A stretch of 64,000 nucleotides of DNA, taken from Flavobacterium endophyticum (GTDB taxonomy: Bacteria > Bacteroidota > Bacteroidia > Flavobacteriales > Flavobacteriaceae). Made by a program: the position numbers and the translations under genes. Positions 9,207 through 17,965 of the stretch are shown here, one piece after another. The notes below the pieces were generated by a model. It was given only the letters and a program-made list of their open reading frames with translations, was not told where the DNA came from and did no database searches. Location: assembly GCF_003634455.1 (NCBI RefSeq), contig NZ_RBLC01000004.1, positions 124,001-188,000 of the forward strand. The letters run 5' to 3'. Position 1 is the stretch's first letter, and every line of letters begins with the position of its first letter.

Positions 9207-10355
9207 TTATAAAAAATACGGTAATGTTTTGCTCACAATATCTTTTGACATTTTAGCTAACGGTCTTTTATGAAAATCATTTTCATGAAAATAGTTACTA
9301 AAATAGAATCTATAAAATTCTGCTTTATTTGTTTTAAGTAAAGAAAAAAATCCATTTAAAGAATCGGCATAGCCCATACTTAAACTATCACATTTTACAA
9401 TTAGTTCTCCAACAATATCTTTATGAGCATTATAAATTTCATTCAATTTAAAAAGATTAATATTCCCTCTGTGTTCACCAATATTAGGAGTCCTACTGAA
9501 AAATGTTTTTTGAAATTTTGGTTGAAAATCCTCTAGTTCTGTTTCTAAGAATAAATGATAATTTTCGGGATGGCTTTTATCAGGTTTATTGTCTTTAATT
9601 AGAATGTGAAATTTTATATCATTTCCGAAACCTTCCAAATAAGGATGCAAATGAGTGCCTAATTCCATTACTCTATCTCCTTTTAGGCTGGAATTACAAT
9701 AATAGCAACTAGGAATTAAATTGTAAAAACTCAATGCCAATAAAGGATGATCTGTTTGTGAAAAAAAATGATCAAAAGTTGGACGAATTAATCCTTTTTT
9801 ACGCTTGTCAATAATAGTATGAATATAACTACGATTGCAATAAGGACAAGTATTATAACCTAGTTCACTCGATATGCCATAAGCGAGATCATCAAACAAC
9901 GAATAATCTATAATTTTATTTATAACAGATGAGATAGCTTCATAACTAACATTATTTACACCTATATGATTTTTAATGTCCGTTTCAATTTGTATAGAAT
10001 TCTCAGGAGAACACAAGATTAATTCTTTAAGATTATCTTCAATACTTAAATAATCAGTAATTAATTCAATAGCATTTTGATAAGTGCCGACCCAAGGGCG
10101 ACAGTTTGCAAGAACTAATTGATGATAATTGTTTTGATCCTCTAATTTATTTGCTGGTAATAAAAGCAAATTTGAAAGCGATTTTTTTGAATTACCATTT
10201 AATGGATCATTTCTAAGATCAATATGAGAAAGCCCATTAAAAATTACATTTAGATTCTTCCTTAAATATATTGCTCTTTCAATGCATTTATTTTTTATAT
10301 CATCAAAATATTTTTCGGCTATTTTTTCGAGATTAGGGTGTATTATTTTAATCAT
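9207..10355 (-). CDS. HNH endonuclease, PtuB/retron-HNH-like
   Basis: This 382-residue protein probably cuts nucleic acid. Two zinc-knuckle pairs frame an HNH-type core: 'CPYCNRSY' at about 169-176, then 'FDHFFSQTDHPLLALSFYNL' with the likely catalytic Asp-His near 193, then 'CYYCNSSLKGD' near 217. This is the arrangement of HNH nucleases that pair with an AAA ATPase, as in Septu (PtuB) and retron effector modules. The start overlaps the ATPase gene by 8 bp, so the two are probably translationally coupled. It is the last gene of the six-gene block. The HNH fold is well supported; the assignment to a Septu-like effector is inference from pairing and motif layout. Confidence 0.8.
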   Translation of the reverse strand: MIKIIHPNLEKIAEKYFDDIKNKCIERAIYLRKNLNVIFNGLSHIDLRNDPLNGNSKKSLSNLLLLPANKLEDQNNYHQLVLANCRPWVGTYQNAIELITDYLSIEDNLKELILCSPENSIQIETDIKNHIGVNNVSYEAISSVINKIIDYSLFDDLAYGISSELGYNTCPYCNRSYIHTIIDKRKKGLIRPTFDHFFSQTDHPLLALSFYNLIPSCYYCNSSLKGDRVMELGTHLHPYLEGFGNDIKFHILIKDNKPDKSHPENYHLFLETELEDFQPKFQKTFFSRTPNIGEHRGNINLFKLNEIYNAHKDIVGELIVKCDSLSMGYADSLNGFFSLLKTNKAEFYRFYFSNYFHENDFHKRPLAKMSKDIVSKTLPYFL

Positions 10356-12207
10356 CCTTTTTGCGATTTCTAATTTGACGTAATATTTCTATCTCATTAT
10401 TTCTTCTGTCAATAATTTTATCTATGAGCTGAATGTCAGATTTTTCAGCTACTAATTCCAATATTTTCGCTTTTAAAAATTGTTCTCCAATAATTTCAAT
10501 CCTGTTTTTATATTTACTATCAAAATCTTCTATAGTAATTTGTTCTTGTTGATTAATCTCATTAATAAGATCACTAATTTTTTTTCTAGAAAATTCTCCC
10601 ATTAATCCATCTTGTAGAAAAAAGGCGTCTGTGAATAATTCATGGATATTTGCGCCAAATGTTTCTTTTGTTGATTGGAGACTATCAAATGTAATTGTCT
10701 TTCCATTTTCCTTTTTTAATAAAACAATGCAATTTGACGGAAGATCTGAAAGAATAAAAGGGGAGTGTGCAGTAAGAATAATTTGTACCTTATGATTTTT
10801 AAATCTGGTTTCAATAAAATCGACAAAATGACTAATGAACTGTTTTTGCCATTGAGGGTGTAACGCTAATTCTGCTTCATCAATTAAAATGATTAAAGGT
10901 TTTCTAGAATCAACTTTAATACTATTTAATCTTGAAAAAACTAATAATAATGCATATTCACCAGAACTCAAAGAAGAATTTGTACCTGGTGAGTGGCTAA
11001 AGAAAAAGTCTACATAACTAGAGATTCCTTTAGTGTCATAATATTCATCAATTAAAGTCTCCAGATTTCCTTTATTTACTTTTGTAAGTTCTACTGAAAT
11101 TGAATTATTATCTTTGGATGTATAGATATTTCTTCCATGAACAAATTTATCTAGTCCCTCTAAAAATCCTTGTATAGAAGAAATTGTTTTGTTTAATATT
11201 TGAAATTCATCATCTCTTAAAACAGAATAAAAAATATCATGTATTTCTGGTACAATAGAGTTTTCATTTTTAGTATCTCTGTATTTATGTGTATTCAGAT
11301 ATTCTAATACTCTTTCAGGCACACTTCGATATTTATGAGCAACTATTTCTGGACCCACAATAAACTTAGTCTCATTTAGAATATATGCAATAGAAGCAAT
11401 AAATGCGTTAATCAAAAACATGTTTCTTTCGCTTCTTCTTATGTTAAAATAACCTTCGGAAGCATATCTGATTTCTTTGAGTATATCTTGATATTCCTCA
11501 TTTTCATTAAAAACTAAAGAGATATTGAGATGGGATGGAAGATTTACCGGAAATGGAACTCCTTTCTCTTCTTTCTGACCTATCCATCTTAAAAGTCTTA
11601 CCATCCTAATCATTTCTTCCGCAGCAAATGCAGAAAAACGTTGATCATATGTAAGGTCTCTTCTCATAGCATCTTCTCCGGTTCTGTTTTGATAATCAGT
11701 ATATAACAAATATTGTGTTGACAGATTTTTAGTTCCAGCTAGCTGCCCCTGAAGATAATCATGTGTATAATAAGAAGTTGGATCGAAAACATTAGACAAA
11801 AAAATAGTTACTAAAGAAGATCTAATGTCTTCGGGATCGAAGATTCTTTTTGGACTTTTAATATTTTCTTGCGATGAAATGATAATGTCATTTATACTAA
11901 AATAAAATAATTGACCTCTTTCCCTAAGAAACACAATACCATTTTCATCATTATGATTATGGATTCCTGCAGATAAATATTCTACAATATATCTTAAAAC
12001 AGTTGTTTTTCCGGCTCCATTCTCACCAATAATTGCTGTTAGATTAGTGATGTTTTTTCCAAAAAAATCAGGTATATAGTGTTCTGCACTTGAAATAATA
12101 AGTTCATTTTTATCCTCATCAAACCTAAATTTAAACTCATTACTCAGGTTGATTCCTATATTATTGATTCCTTTATACTGTTTAATGTAGATGTATAGAA
12201 ATTCCAT
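10348..12207 (-). CDS. AAA/ABC-type ATPase of the SMC-OLD superfamily (PtuA-like)
   Basis: This 619-residue ATPase has a Walker A 'GENGAGKT' at residues 61-68, an ABC-like signature 'SLSSGEYALLLVF' near 412 and a Walker B 'LIILIDEAELALHPQW' near 432. A following 'LTAHSPFILSD' is typical of AAA_21-type defence ATPases. There is no TOPRIM nuclease domain of the OLD type, so nuclease activity must come from a partner, and the HNH gene directly behind it overlaps by 8 bp. Together they look like a PtuAB (Septu-type) sensor-effector pair. It starts 2 bp after the methyltransferase stop. The region is AT-rich like the rest of the block. Confidence 0.82.
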   Translation of the reverse strand: MEFLYIYIKQYKGINNIGINLSNEFKFRFDEDKNELIISSAEHYIPDFFGKNITNLTAIIGENGAGKTTVLRYIVEYLSAGIHNHNDENGIVFLRERGQLFYFSINDIIISSQENIKSPKRIFDPEDIRSSLVTIFLSNVFDPTSYYTHDYLQGQLAGTKNLSTQYLLYTDYQNRTGEDAMRRDLTYDQRFSAFAAEEMIRMVRLLRWIGQKEEKGVPFPVNLPSHLNISLVFNENEEYQDILKEIRYASEGYFNIRRSERNMFLINAFIASIAYILNETKFIVGPEIVAHKYRSVPERVLEYLNTHKYRDTKNENSIVPEIHDIFYSVLRDDEFQILNKTISSIQGFLEGLDKFVHGRNIYTSKDNNSISVELTKVNKGNLETLIDEYYDTKGISSYVDFFFSHSPGTNSSLSSGEYALLLVFSRLNSIKVDSRKPLIILIDEAELALHPQWQKQFISHFVDFIETRFKNHKVQIILTAHSPFILSDLPSNCIVLLKKENGKTITFDSLQSTKETFGANIHELFTDAFFLQDGLMGEFSRKKISDLINEINQQEQITIEDFDSKYKNRIEIIGEQFLKAKILELVAEKSDIQLIDKIIDRRNNEIEILRQIRNRKKDD

Positions 12208-12209
12208 AA

Positions 12210-13334
12210 TTATCTTTTAGTCAATATTATATCTACTTCGCTATTTTCTTTAGAAGTATTGCCATGAAGTTGTGTTTGAGTCTTCTTTTTAAAAGGCTGT
12301 TTTTTGATTGTTACAGTATGCAATGGAAAATGTTTTTTTAGTATTTCCAACGTGGTATTAAAAGTATATTCTCGGACATCGGTTCTAACATATATTGTAC
12401 TACGTTCCGGATCCATAATTTGCGAGCAGTAGCCAAAAATGTTGTCTAAAAGGTTATAGTATTCTACTTTAGAACCAAACCTGCCTTTATGCTTGTGTGA
12501 GTTAGATCTAGGAATAGCTGATTCTCCTAGCATCCATAATCTTAACCATTGATCTGCATAGTAATCTGTTATAGACCAATATGGTGGAGAAGTAAATAAT
12601 AATGAGAATTTTATTTCAGAATCTTTTGCTCTTTGTGTAATTTTCTCTAATTCATCTGTACTATCTCCAAATAATATAGAACTGTCAACAATTTTGGGAG
12701 TTCCTTTTTTGTACCGCCATTTTATTTTTTTAGAAAGAAATTCCAAAGGATTTATTTCAGGAGGGGATAAGTAACCTTTTTCTCTCCACCATTCAATGGA
12801 ATAGTTCATTCCCATAGCTTTGGTCATCCGCATCTGATTAGACAATCCTTCTCCAAGTTTTCCGTGCAAATAGACTATAATAATAGACATTAATGTCGCG
12901 TCTACTGAGTTTGTTTGCCATTTCAAATTTTTTCTTGCAGCCAACAAAAATTTTAGAACTTCGTCACAATAGCACAACCTATAAAATTCAGGAAGCTTTT
13001 CTATTGATTTTGTATAACGATTTCTTAATTTGTAAACAGACTCTAATCTATCCAGAACTAATTGTTGTTCTGCAGGGTTGAGTTTAGTAGACCCATAAAG
13101 CCACCCAACAGGGTTAATTTCTATTCCTAAGCTATATCGTTCAAGTACTCCACCAGCAAAAATACTGGATCCTCTGCCTGCAAATGGATCAATAATATAA
13201 TCTCCTTTTCTGGAATACTGTTTTACTACTTTGAATGCAAAATCTATTGGGAACATAGCGTAATATGGGCCAAATTTTGCCCAACGTGATTCAGCTGTTT
13301 GCTGTCCTTTTACGATGTCGTCAATTTTAATCAT
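12210..13334 (-). CDS. DNA methyltransferase (N4-cytosine/N6-adenine type)
   Basis: This 374-residue protein has an AdoMet-binding motif I 'DPFAGRGSSIFAGG' at about 49-62 and a catalytic motif IV 'TSPPYW' at about 247-252, marking an amino-methyltransferase acting on DNA adenine N6 or cytosine N4. The order motif I then motif IV differs from the common beta-class order for SPPY/DPFxGSG enzymes (IV first), so the domain looks permuted. About 190 residues lie between the motifs and could include target recognition. It overlaps the NurA-like gene by 8 bp and precedes the ATPase by 2 bp. In this setting it probably marks self DNA. The target sequence and exact base cannot be read from sequence. 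Confidence 0.85.
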   Translation of the reverse strand: MIKIDDIVKGQQTAESRWAKFGPYYAMFPIDFAFKVVKQYSRKGDYIIDPFAGRGSSIFAGGVLERYSLGIEINPVGWLYGSTKLNPAEQQLVLDRLESVYKLRNRYTKSIEKLPEFYRLCYCDEVLKFLLAARKNLKWQTNSVDATLMSIIIVYLHGKLGEGLSNQMRMTKAMGMNYSIEWWREKGYLSPPEINPLEFLSKKIKWRYKKGTPKIVDSSILFGDSTDELEKITQRAKDSEIKFSLLFTSPPYWSITDYYADQWLRLWMLGESAIPRSNSHKHKGRFGSKVEYYNLLDNIFGYCSQIMDPERSTIYVRTDVREYTFNTTLEILKKHFPLHTVTIKKQPFKKKTQTQLHGNTSKENSEVDIILTKR

Positions 13335-14721
13335 TGTTGGATGAATTTGCTCTTATTTCTCTTGCTATTTCGTCAAAAATTGTTTTGCCTAAGTTAAGTG
13401 GTATAGCAGCTTCTGAATGTGCTGTTGCTAAAGGCATCACAGAATTATTATATCTTGCAGATACCAGTTTGTCTAGTAATGCTAAACAATCTGCTAATCT
13501 CGGAAACTGAGCAGTGTATGCGGTTGAGACTTCAGATTGATAGTTACTAAAGGTAGCTATAGATGGTACAACTCTATATCCTGATTTTGTTTTATAAAAG
13601 AATTTACGCCCAAATGAAGTGTCTTTTAAATAGATAAAATCTGGGTTTTCATTTAAAACAATATTGTTTTTTATATAATCATTCGTTAAAAGAAATGCAG
13701 ATTGATTTGGGAAATTATCATCACGACCATCCTTTTGCGTATCTATATCTTCAAAATGATTTACAAAATTCCCTGTTCTTTCAATACCCATAATTAATAG
13801 ATCTTGTCCACAATTTTCTTTTACTTTACTGTTGATTCGCTCTAATTCTATTCTAAAACATTTGGCTAGCCATGAAGAAGAACTAAATACGGCTAAAGTT
13901 CCCTCCATAAAAAATGCTATATTTTTTAATGTTGTAAACCAATCTTCTGTTTGTTCAAATGATCTTAATAAATGGATGAGCTGGAGTTTTTTTATTGTTT
14001 CCATAATTTGTCCATACATTTCTCCATTTGTGCCGGATGGTTTCATTAGCTCATGTAATCTTAAAGCATCTGTTGAGTAAAGTTTTCCTCCACAACTCTT
14101 ACAGGTATATTCTCCATACCCATCTTCTAATTTTGCGTCACAATTATCATTAGGGCAATCAGGAGCATTTGAGTTTCCCCTTTCTCTTTTAATTTTTAAG
14201 AGATGTTCATAAGTATCAAGTAAAGTCTCAGTATTATCAAATATTTTTTCTTCTTTCAACTTATTAAATAATATTCTCCTCATTGTAGATTTGGCAGATG
14301 TTTCACCATTTAGAACAACATTACAACCCACAATTAGGCTATCAATACATCTGGTTTTCTCTGTTTCTCTAAAAAGTTTAGGATCGACAAAACGACTATT
14401 TTCTAGTTTTTTTAACTTATCCATTAAAATAACTACTGTAGAAATAGTTATATACCCAACTTCAGCTCCAGGAAACCCATTAGTTATTGATTGCTTACTA
14501 TAGTCACCATCAATTGCTATAATCAATTGGGGTTTCCAAAATGATTGTTCCAAAGAAGAAAGAGGAATAGTTTTTTCATTCCAATCAATATCCTCTATAT
14601 CAGCTCGAACTTTTATTTGGGAACGAAGTTCAGAAATTTTTGCATCAGATATTAACCTTCGTAATGGTTCATATGAGCTGTGAGAAGAATTACTTTCGTT
14701 GTTCATCAGATTTAATTTCAA
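13327..14721 (-). CDS. NurA-domain nuclease with zinc ribbon
   Basis: This 464-residue protein resembles NurA, the nuclease partner of HerA. The signature is 'QLIIAIDGDYSKQ' with acidic residues at about 71 and 73, the NurA metal-binding start. A later 'LLIMGIERTGNFVNHF' and 'YLKDTSFGRKFFYK' continue the RNase-H-like core. A zinc-ribbon-like insertion 'CPNDNC...CKSCGG' lies near 187-213, which I do not regard as standard for archaeal NurA. The gene overlaps the HerA gene by 32 bp from this start, or by 17 bp from an alternative in-frame ATG at 14706. Bacterial HerA-NurA pairs are commonly linked to defence. NurA function is supported by motif plus neighbour, not by homology search. Confidence 0.75.
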   Translation of the reverse strand: MKLNLMNNESNSSHSSYEPLRRLISDAKISELRSQIKVRADIEDIDWNEKTIPLSSLEQSFWKPQLIIAIDGDYSKQSITNGFPGAEVGYITISTVVILMDKLKKLENSRFVDPKLFRETEKTRCIDSLIVGCNVVLNGETSAKSTMRRILFNKLKEEKIFDNTETLLDTYEHLLKIKRERGNSNAPDCPNDNCDAKLEDGYGEYTCKSCGGKLYSTDALRLHELMKPSGTNGEMYGQIMETIKKLQLIHLLRSFEQTEDWFTTLKNIAFFMEGTLAVFSSSSWLAKCFRIELERINSKVKENCGQDLLIMGIERTGNFVNHFEDIDTQKDGRDDNFPNQSAFLLTNDYIKNNIVLNENPDFIYLKDTSFGRKFFYKTKSGYRVVPSIATFSNYQSEVSTAYTAQFPRLADCLALLDKLVSARYNNSVMPLATAHSEAAIPLNLGKTIFDEIAREIRANSSNND

Positions 14722-16837
14722 ATTTATCTATTTGCATAGGGACAATGAAAGGACTACTTAATGTCTTTACTCTTAGAAAACCTTTGTCCTGTGCTCGCCT
14801 GATTGATGGCTCAAAATCAATGAAATCATAATACTTTACCAATTCTTTTGTCTCATCAGTATTGTTTAAATGAGATATGAACCAATTTGCTGTATTACGA
14901 AGAATATTTTTTTGAATACTACTAACTTCCTGTGTTGCATAAACCATCCCAATATGATATTTTGATCCTTCTTTAGCTGTTCTAACCCAAACGTCTGTTA
15001 AATCCAAATCACTTCCTGCAGGTAAAATATTGTGTGCTTCTTCAACATATACTAATATTTCAGATGGTAATTGACCTGATCTAAAAGCTTCTTGATTTTT
15101 TCTGAATATATACCACATAATCCTCTCTGCAGATGATTTATTTAATAAAGGCTCCCCACTTGACTGGTCAATAATAACAAGCTTACCCTTGACTAAATCA
15201 TTGTAAATGTCCTCAGCATAATCAGAAGTTGTAGAAGATGAATGATTATCTCTTACTGCTCCGATTTGTTTCGCTCCATTAGGTCTCCAAAGCATTTCAA
15301 GAATTTTTTCAAAATCTCCATCTGCCCAACTTTCTCCTGTCGAGCTCTGATCGATATACCATCTATCAAATGCCTTATATTCTTCAGTCTTCATGAAATC
15401 ATAAAGTGTAGAAAATGCAGTGGCAAGACTTTTAAGCGATGAATCATTGGACTGAAATATTTTTGCTGCTGATTGATATTTCGCTGCATTATTTGTATCT
15501 GATTGAACATTTAGCATTCCGTTAAAACGTTCAGATGTATTTCTAGCATTGGGACGTCCATCAAATAATTCTGCTTTGAATAAGCCTGCAGTTGAAAAAT
15601 TTAGATTAGACGGGATTTCAAAATCAGCTTTTGCAAGTAATGAGCGGTAAGCCAATACTCTGCGATTATATCTTGTTGTTGCACTTTTATCAGATTCTTC
15701 CGGTTTTTCAAAAAAAACTTGTTTAAAGTTTTCGATAAACTTTGCTTCTCCTTTTCTGAATGAAGCATCTATTATATCCTTTCCAATTGGGAGATTGTCA
15801 TCAAGATAGAAATTAAGAAGCATCATTTTCCTATCAGGATCATTATCGTGTGAATGAATACCATAAGTAACAATTTCATCTTCCTTTTTCCCTTTTGGTA
15901 ACAATTGCCAAATATTCTTTAATGCTGAATTATTATCCTGTACGTTCTCGTTAGCATATTCACCATTAGGATCAAAAATAATTTGTCCAATTCGTAAAGG
16001 CTTATCTGTATTAGTGTCTTTTGGGTGTCTTAATTCATAAACTGATTTTGCTATAATTTTTGTCGTATTAGATTTTCCAGTTCTTGTCATTCCAAACAAA
16101 GCTGATTTTTGCGATAATAAATCTGCCGGGAAAATATAAGTTGCTACATTATCGATTCCCTGATGTTTTCTATTTGTAGAAGCATATCGAATTTCTCCTA
16201 ACTTGACTGATTGGGTATTTCCAAAATCATCTTTGTGGTCTTTTATGTTTTTAGGATCAACATAATTTGCAAAAACTCCTAAAGCATCTCCCTTTGGCTT
16301 ATATACTTTTAGTGCCATGTTTGAATAGAAATTTGAAAGATCTGTTCCAAATTTTAATTCTAAGTTTCCATTATTATTTTTCTCTAAAAAAAATGTTCCT
16401 ACAATTCTGCAGGCAATACCCGCAAACCCAAAAACAGATCGGGTTTTTTCGTCCATGTATTCTGAATGATCCCAGTGTTTATCAGTTAAACCTGTTACTC
16501 TTTGAGCTGTTTGTACTCTTACTCTTTCTACTTCTCCATCCTGCGGTATTGTGGTAGAATCAACTACCCTTAATAGAATTATTGAAGCATCTTCTCTTTT
16601 ATAATCAATGTCCTCTTTGAGATTGATTCGTGTTGCTATTAAGAAGCAAAGACTAGGTATTCCACCTACCTTTTCTCGATAGGTGTCATGTACCAAAACT
16701 TTAGATTCTTCATAATTAGTAGCATATAAATCGCCAATATATTGATCTTCCTGAATTAATTTAGAAAACCATTCCTTGGCATCATTTTTTGGTTGGTCTT
16801 CATGAAAAGAATTTATAATGTTTTCAAAATCACTCAT
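14690..16837 (-). CDS. HerA-like DNA translocase ATPase (DUF87)
   Basis: This 715-residue HerA/FtsK-superfamily ATPase has an N-terminal beta-rich region (about 30-240, compatible with a HAS barrel). A Walker A 'GMTRTGKSNTTK' follows near residues 247-258, then 'IGQIIFDPNGEYANE', typical of DUF87 proteins. A Walker B 'ILVYVEEAHNILP' lies near 594 and a C-terminal 'LSHLNNTDETKELVKYY'-like sensor region comes after it. HerA forms hexameric rings that pump DNA and drive a NurA nuclease; the NurA-like gene follows with overlap. The PIN gene overlaps its start by 8 bp. The ring presumably feeds DNA to NurA during restriction of foreign DNA. The family call is strong. Confidence 0.87.
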   Translation of the reverse strand: MSDFENIINSFHEDQPKNDAKEWFSKLIQEDQYIGDLYATNYEESKVLVHDTYREKVGGIPSLCFLIATRINLKEDIDYKREDASIILLRVVDSTTIPQDGEVERVRVQTAQRVTGLTDKHWDHSEYMDEKTRSVFGFAGIACRIVGTFFLEKNNNGNLELKFGTDLSNFYSNMALKVYKPKGDALGVFANYVDPKNIKDHKDDFGNTQSVKLGEIRYASTNRKHQGIDNVATYIFPADLLSQKSALFGMTRTGKSNTTKIIAKSVYELRHPKDTNTDKPLRIGQIIFDPNGEYANENVQDNNSALKNIWQLLPKGKKEDEIVTYGIHSHDNDPDRKMMLLNFYLDDNLPIGKDIIDASFRKGEAKFIENFKQVFFEKPEESDKSATTRYNRRVLAYRSLLAKADFEIPSNLNFSTAGLFKAELFDGRPNARNTSERFNGMLNVQSDTNNAAKYQSAAKIFQSNDSSLKSLATAFSTLYDFMKTEEYKAFDRWYIDQSSTGESWADGDFEKILEMLWRPNGAKQIGAVRDNHSSSTTSDYAEDIYNDLVKGKLVIIDQSSGEPLLNKSSAERIMWYIFRKNQEAFRSGQLPSEILVYVEEAHNILPAGSDLDLTDVWVRTAKEGSKYHIGMVYATQEVSSIQKNILRNTANWFISHLNNTDETKELVKYYDFIDFEPSIRRAQDKGFLRVKTLSSPFIVPMQIDKFEIKSDEQRK

Positions 16838-17864
16838 TAGTCTCAGATTTATTGTTATTTATATTTTCTTCTATCGCCAATTCAAAATCACTTTTTTTGT
16901 TTTTAAATTGCGCTGGAGTATTTTCATAAAAATTCTCAGTTATATTTTTAAATATTTTTTTAAGAGTCTTTTCAATGTCTTGTTCATCAGCTATGCGTAT
17001 ATCTCTAACTTCCTGAATGGCTTCTTTTGTAGTGTGTTGAGATAAGTTTTTATTAGCCATTTCAAGAAATTTATCGGCTTGATAAATATTGATTCTTTTT
17101 GTAGTTTCTTCTTTAAACTCTTTGATTAATTCAGGTCTTGGACTTAGAGTTTTTCCTTTGAATTTGTACCACCAATCTTCTTTTAAATCGTCGGTAATAA
17201 GAATTATGGAAGTATCTAGTATTTTAGCTTTTTCAATTACTTGTTTCCAAACAATTATATCTCCATACAATGATCGATTACCCTCATTTTGCTTTTCTTT
17301 CATATCCATATATCCGGGAGGAACCTTTTCATCATATCGCTTTTTTCCGTCTCGATATAATTTTTCTAACTCTTCTTTAGAAAAATCGTCTCCAACTTTT
17401 CCGTTTAATAAAGTACTTAGTTTATCCCAAACTGGGTCATTTTCTAAGTAATCGGGATGCTTGCCTTCAAGATTATCCAAATCACGACCTATAGAATCAA
17501 AAGCAGATTCAATTTGTTTTTTTAGTTCTGTAGTTTGTAAATAAGGATGTTTTTTAAAGCTATTGAGTTTAGCTTCTATTTCGCCTTTCTTTTTAGTCAG
17601 GGTTTCCCTAATATCTTTATAAGCTTCTCTTTGTGCATTTATTACAACGAGTCTATTTTTTTGATATTCAAAGGCAGCTTGATATGTAATCCAAATACGG
17701 TCTTTAACTTTCTCTAATAAACTAAAAAAAGCCTCTCTTGTTTTTGGAGAATAACGATATAGATTTAATAAAACATTGGCATCAAAACAGAAAATATCTT
17801 TTTCCCAATGCTCTTTGATTTCTGATTCACTTAACTTGTAATATTCACTTAATTTGCTTTTCAT
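16830..17864 (-). CDS. PIN-like domain nuclease (PIN_8/DUF4935-type), first gene of defence block
   Basis: This 344-residue protein starts with 'DIFCFDANVLLNLYRYS', the first acidic residue (D28) of a PIN-type RNase. Further candidate metal ligands are E66 ('AAFEYQKNR'), 'YGDIIVWKQ' near 200 and 'LITDDLKEDWW' near 223. A central coiled-coil-like insertion (about 75-140) matches the long PIN_8 family rather than small VapC toxins. The charged C-terminal tail (about 270-344) has no known domain. It opens the six-gene unit, with a -7 box only 15 bp before the ATG, and overlaps the HerA gene by 8 bp. I infer an RNA- or DNA-cleaving effector or toxin role. All four catalytic positions appear intact. 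Confidence 0.78.
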   Translation of the reverse strand: MKSKLSEYYKLSESEIKEHWEKDIFCFDANVLLNLYRYSPKTREAFFSLLEKVKDRIWITYQAAFEYQKNRLVVINAQREAYKDIRETLTKKKGEIEAKLNSFKKHPYLQTTELKKQIESAFDSIGRDLDNLEGKHPDYLENDPVWDKLSTLLNGKVGDDFSKEELEKLYRDGKKRYDEKVPPGYMDMKEKQNEGNRSLYGDIIVWKQVIEKAKILDTSIILITDDLKEDWWYKFKGKTLSPRPELIKEFKEETTKRINIYQADKFLEMANKNLSQHTTKEAIQEVRDIRIADEQDIEKTLKKIFKNITENFYENTPAQFKNKKSDFELAIEENINNNKSETNE

Positions 17865-17878
17865 AGGTACTTATTAAT

Positions 17879-17886
17879 CAAAACTA
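17879..17886 (-). promoter_or_regulatory. Putative -7 box for the six-gene defence block
   Basis: On the minus strand this reads TAGTTTTG, an exact TAnnTTTG match, 15 bp before the PIN gene ATG at 17864. The untranslated leader would be only about 8-10 bases. I found no TTG at the expected -33 spacing, so the promoter is tentative. Confidence 0.4.
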
Positions 17887-17965
17887 TATTTTAATTAAAA
17901 AAGAGTTGAAATATAATTAATTAAATGATTGGTTTTAGATTTTAGAACTATAACCTTATATTTTA

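Noticed and set aside
10348..12207. OLD-family nuclease (single-protein Gabija GajA-type)
   Set aside because: The ATPase lacks a TOPRIM domain after its Walker B, and a UvrD-type helicase partner is missing. The HNH partner fits a PtuAB-type pair better.
9207..17864. BREX, DISARM or Dnd-type system
   Set aside because: No PglZ phosphatase, BrxC ATPase, DISARM helicase or DndCDE-type cysteine desulfurase/PAPS reductase genes are present. HerA resembles DndH only at superfamily level.
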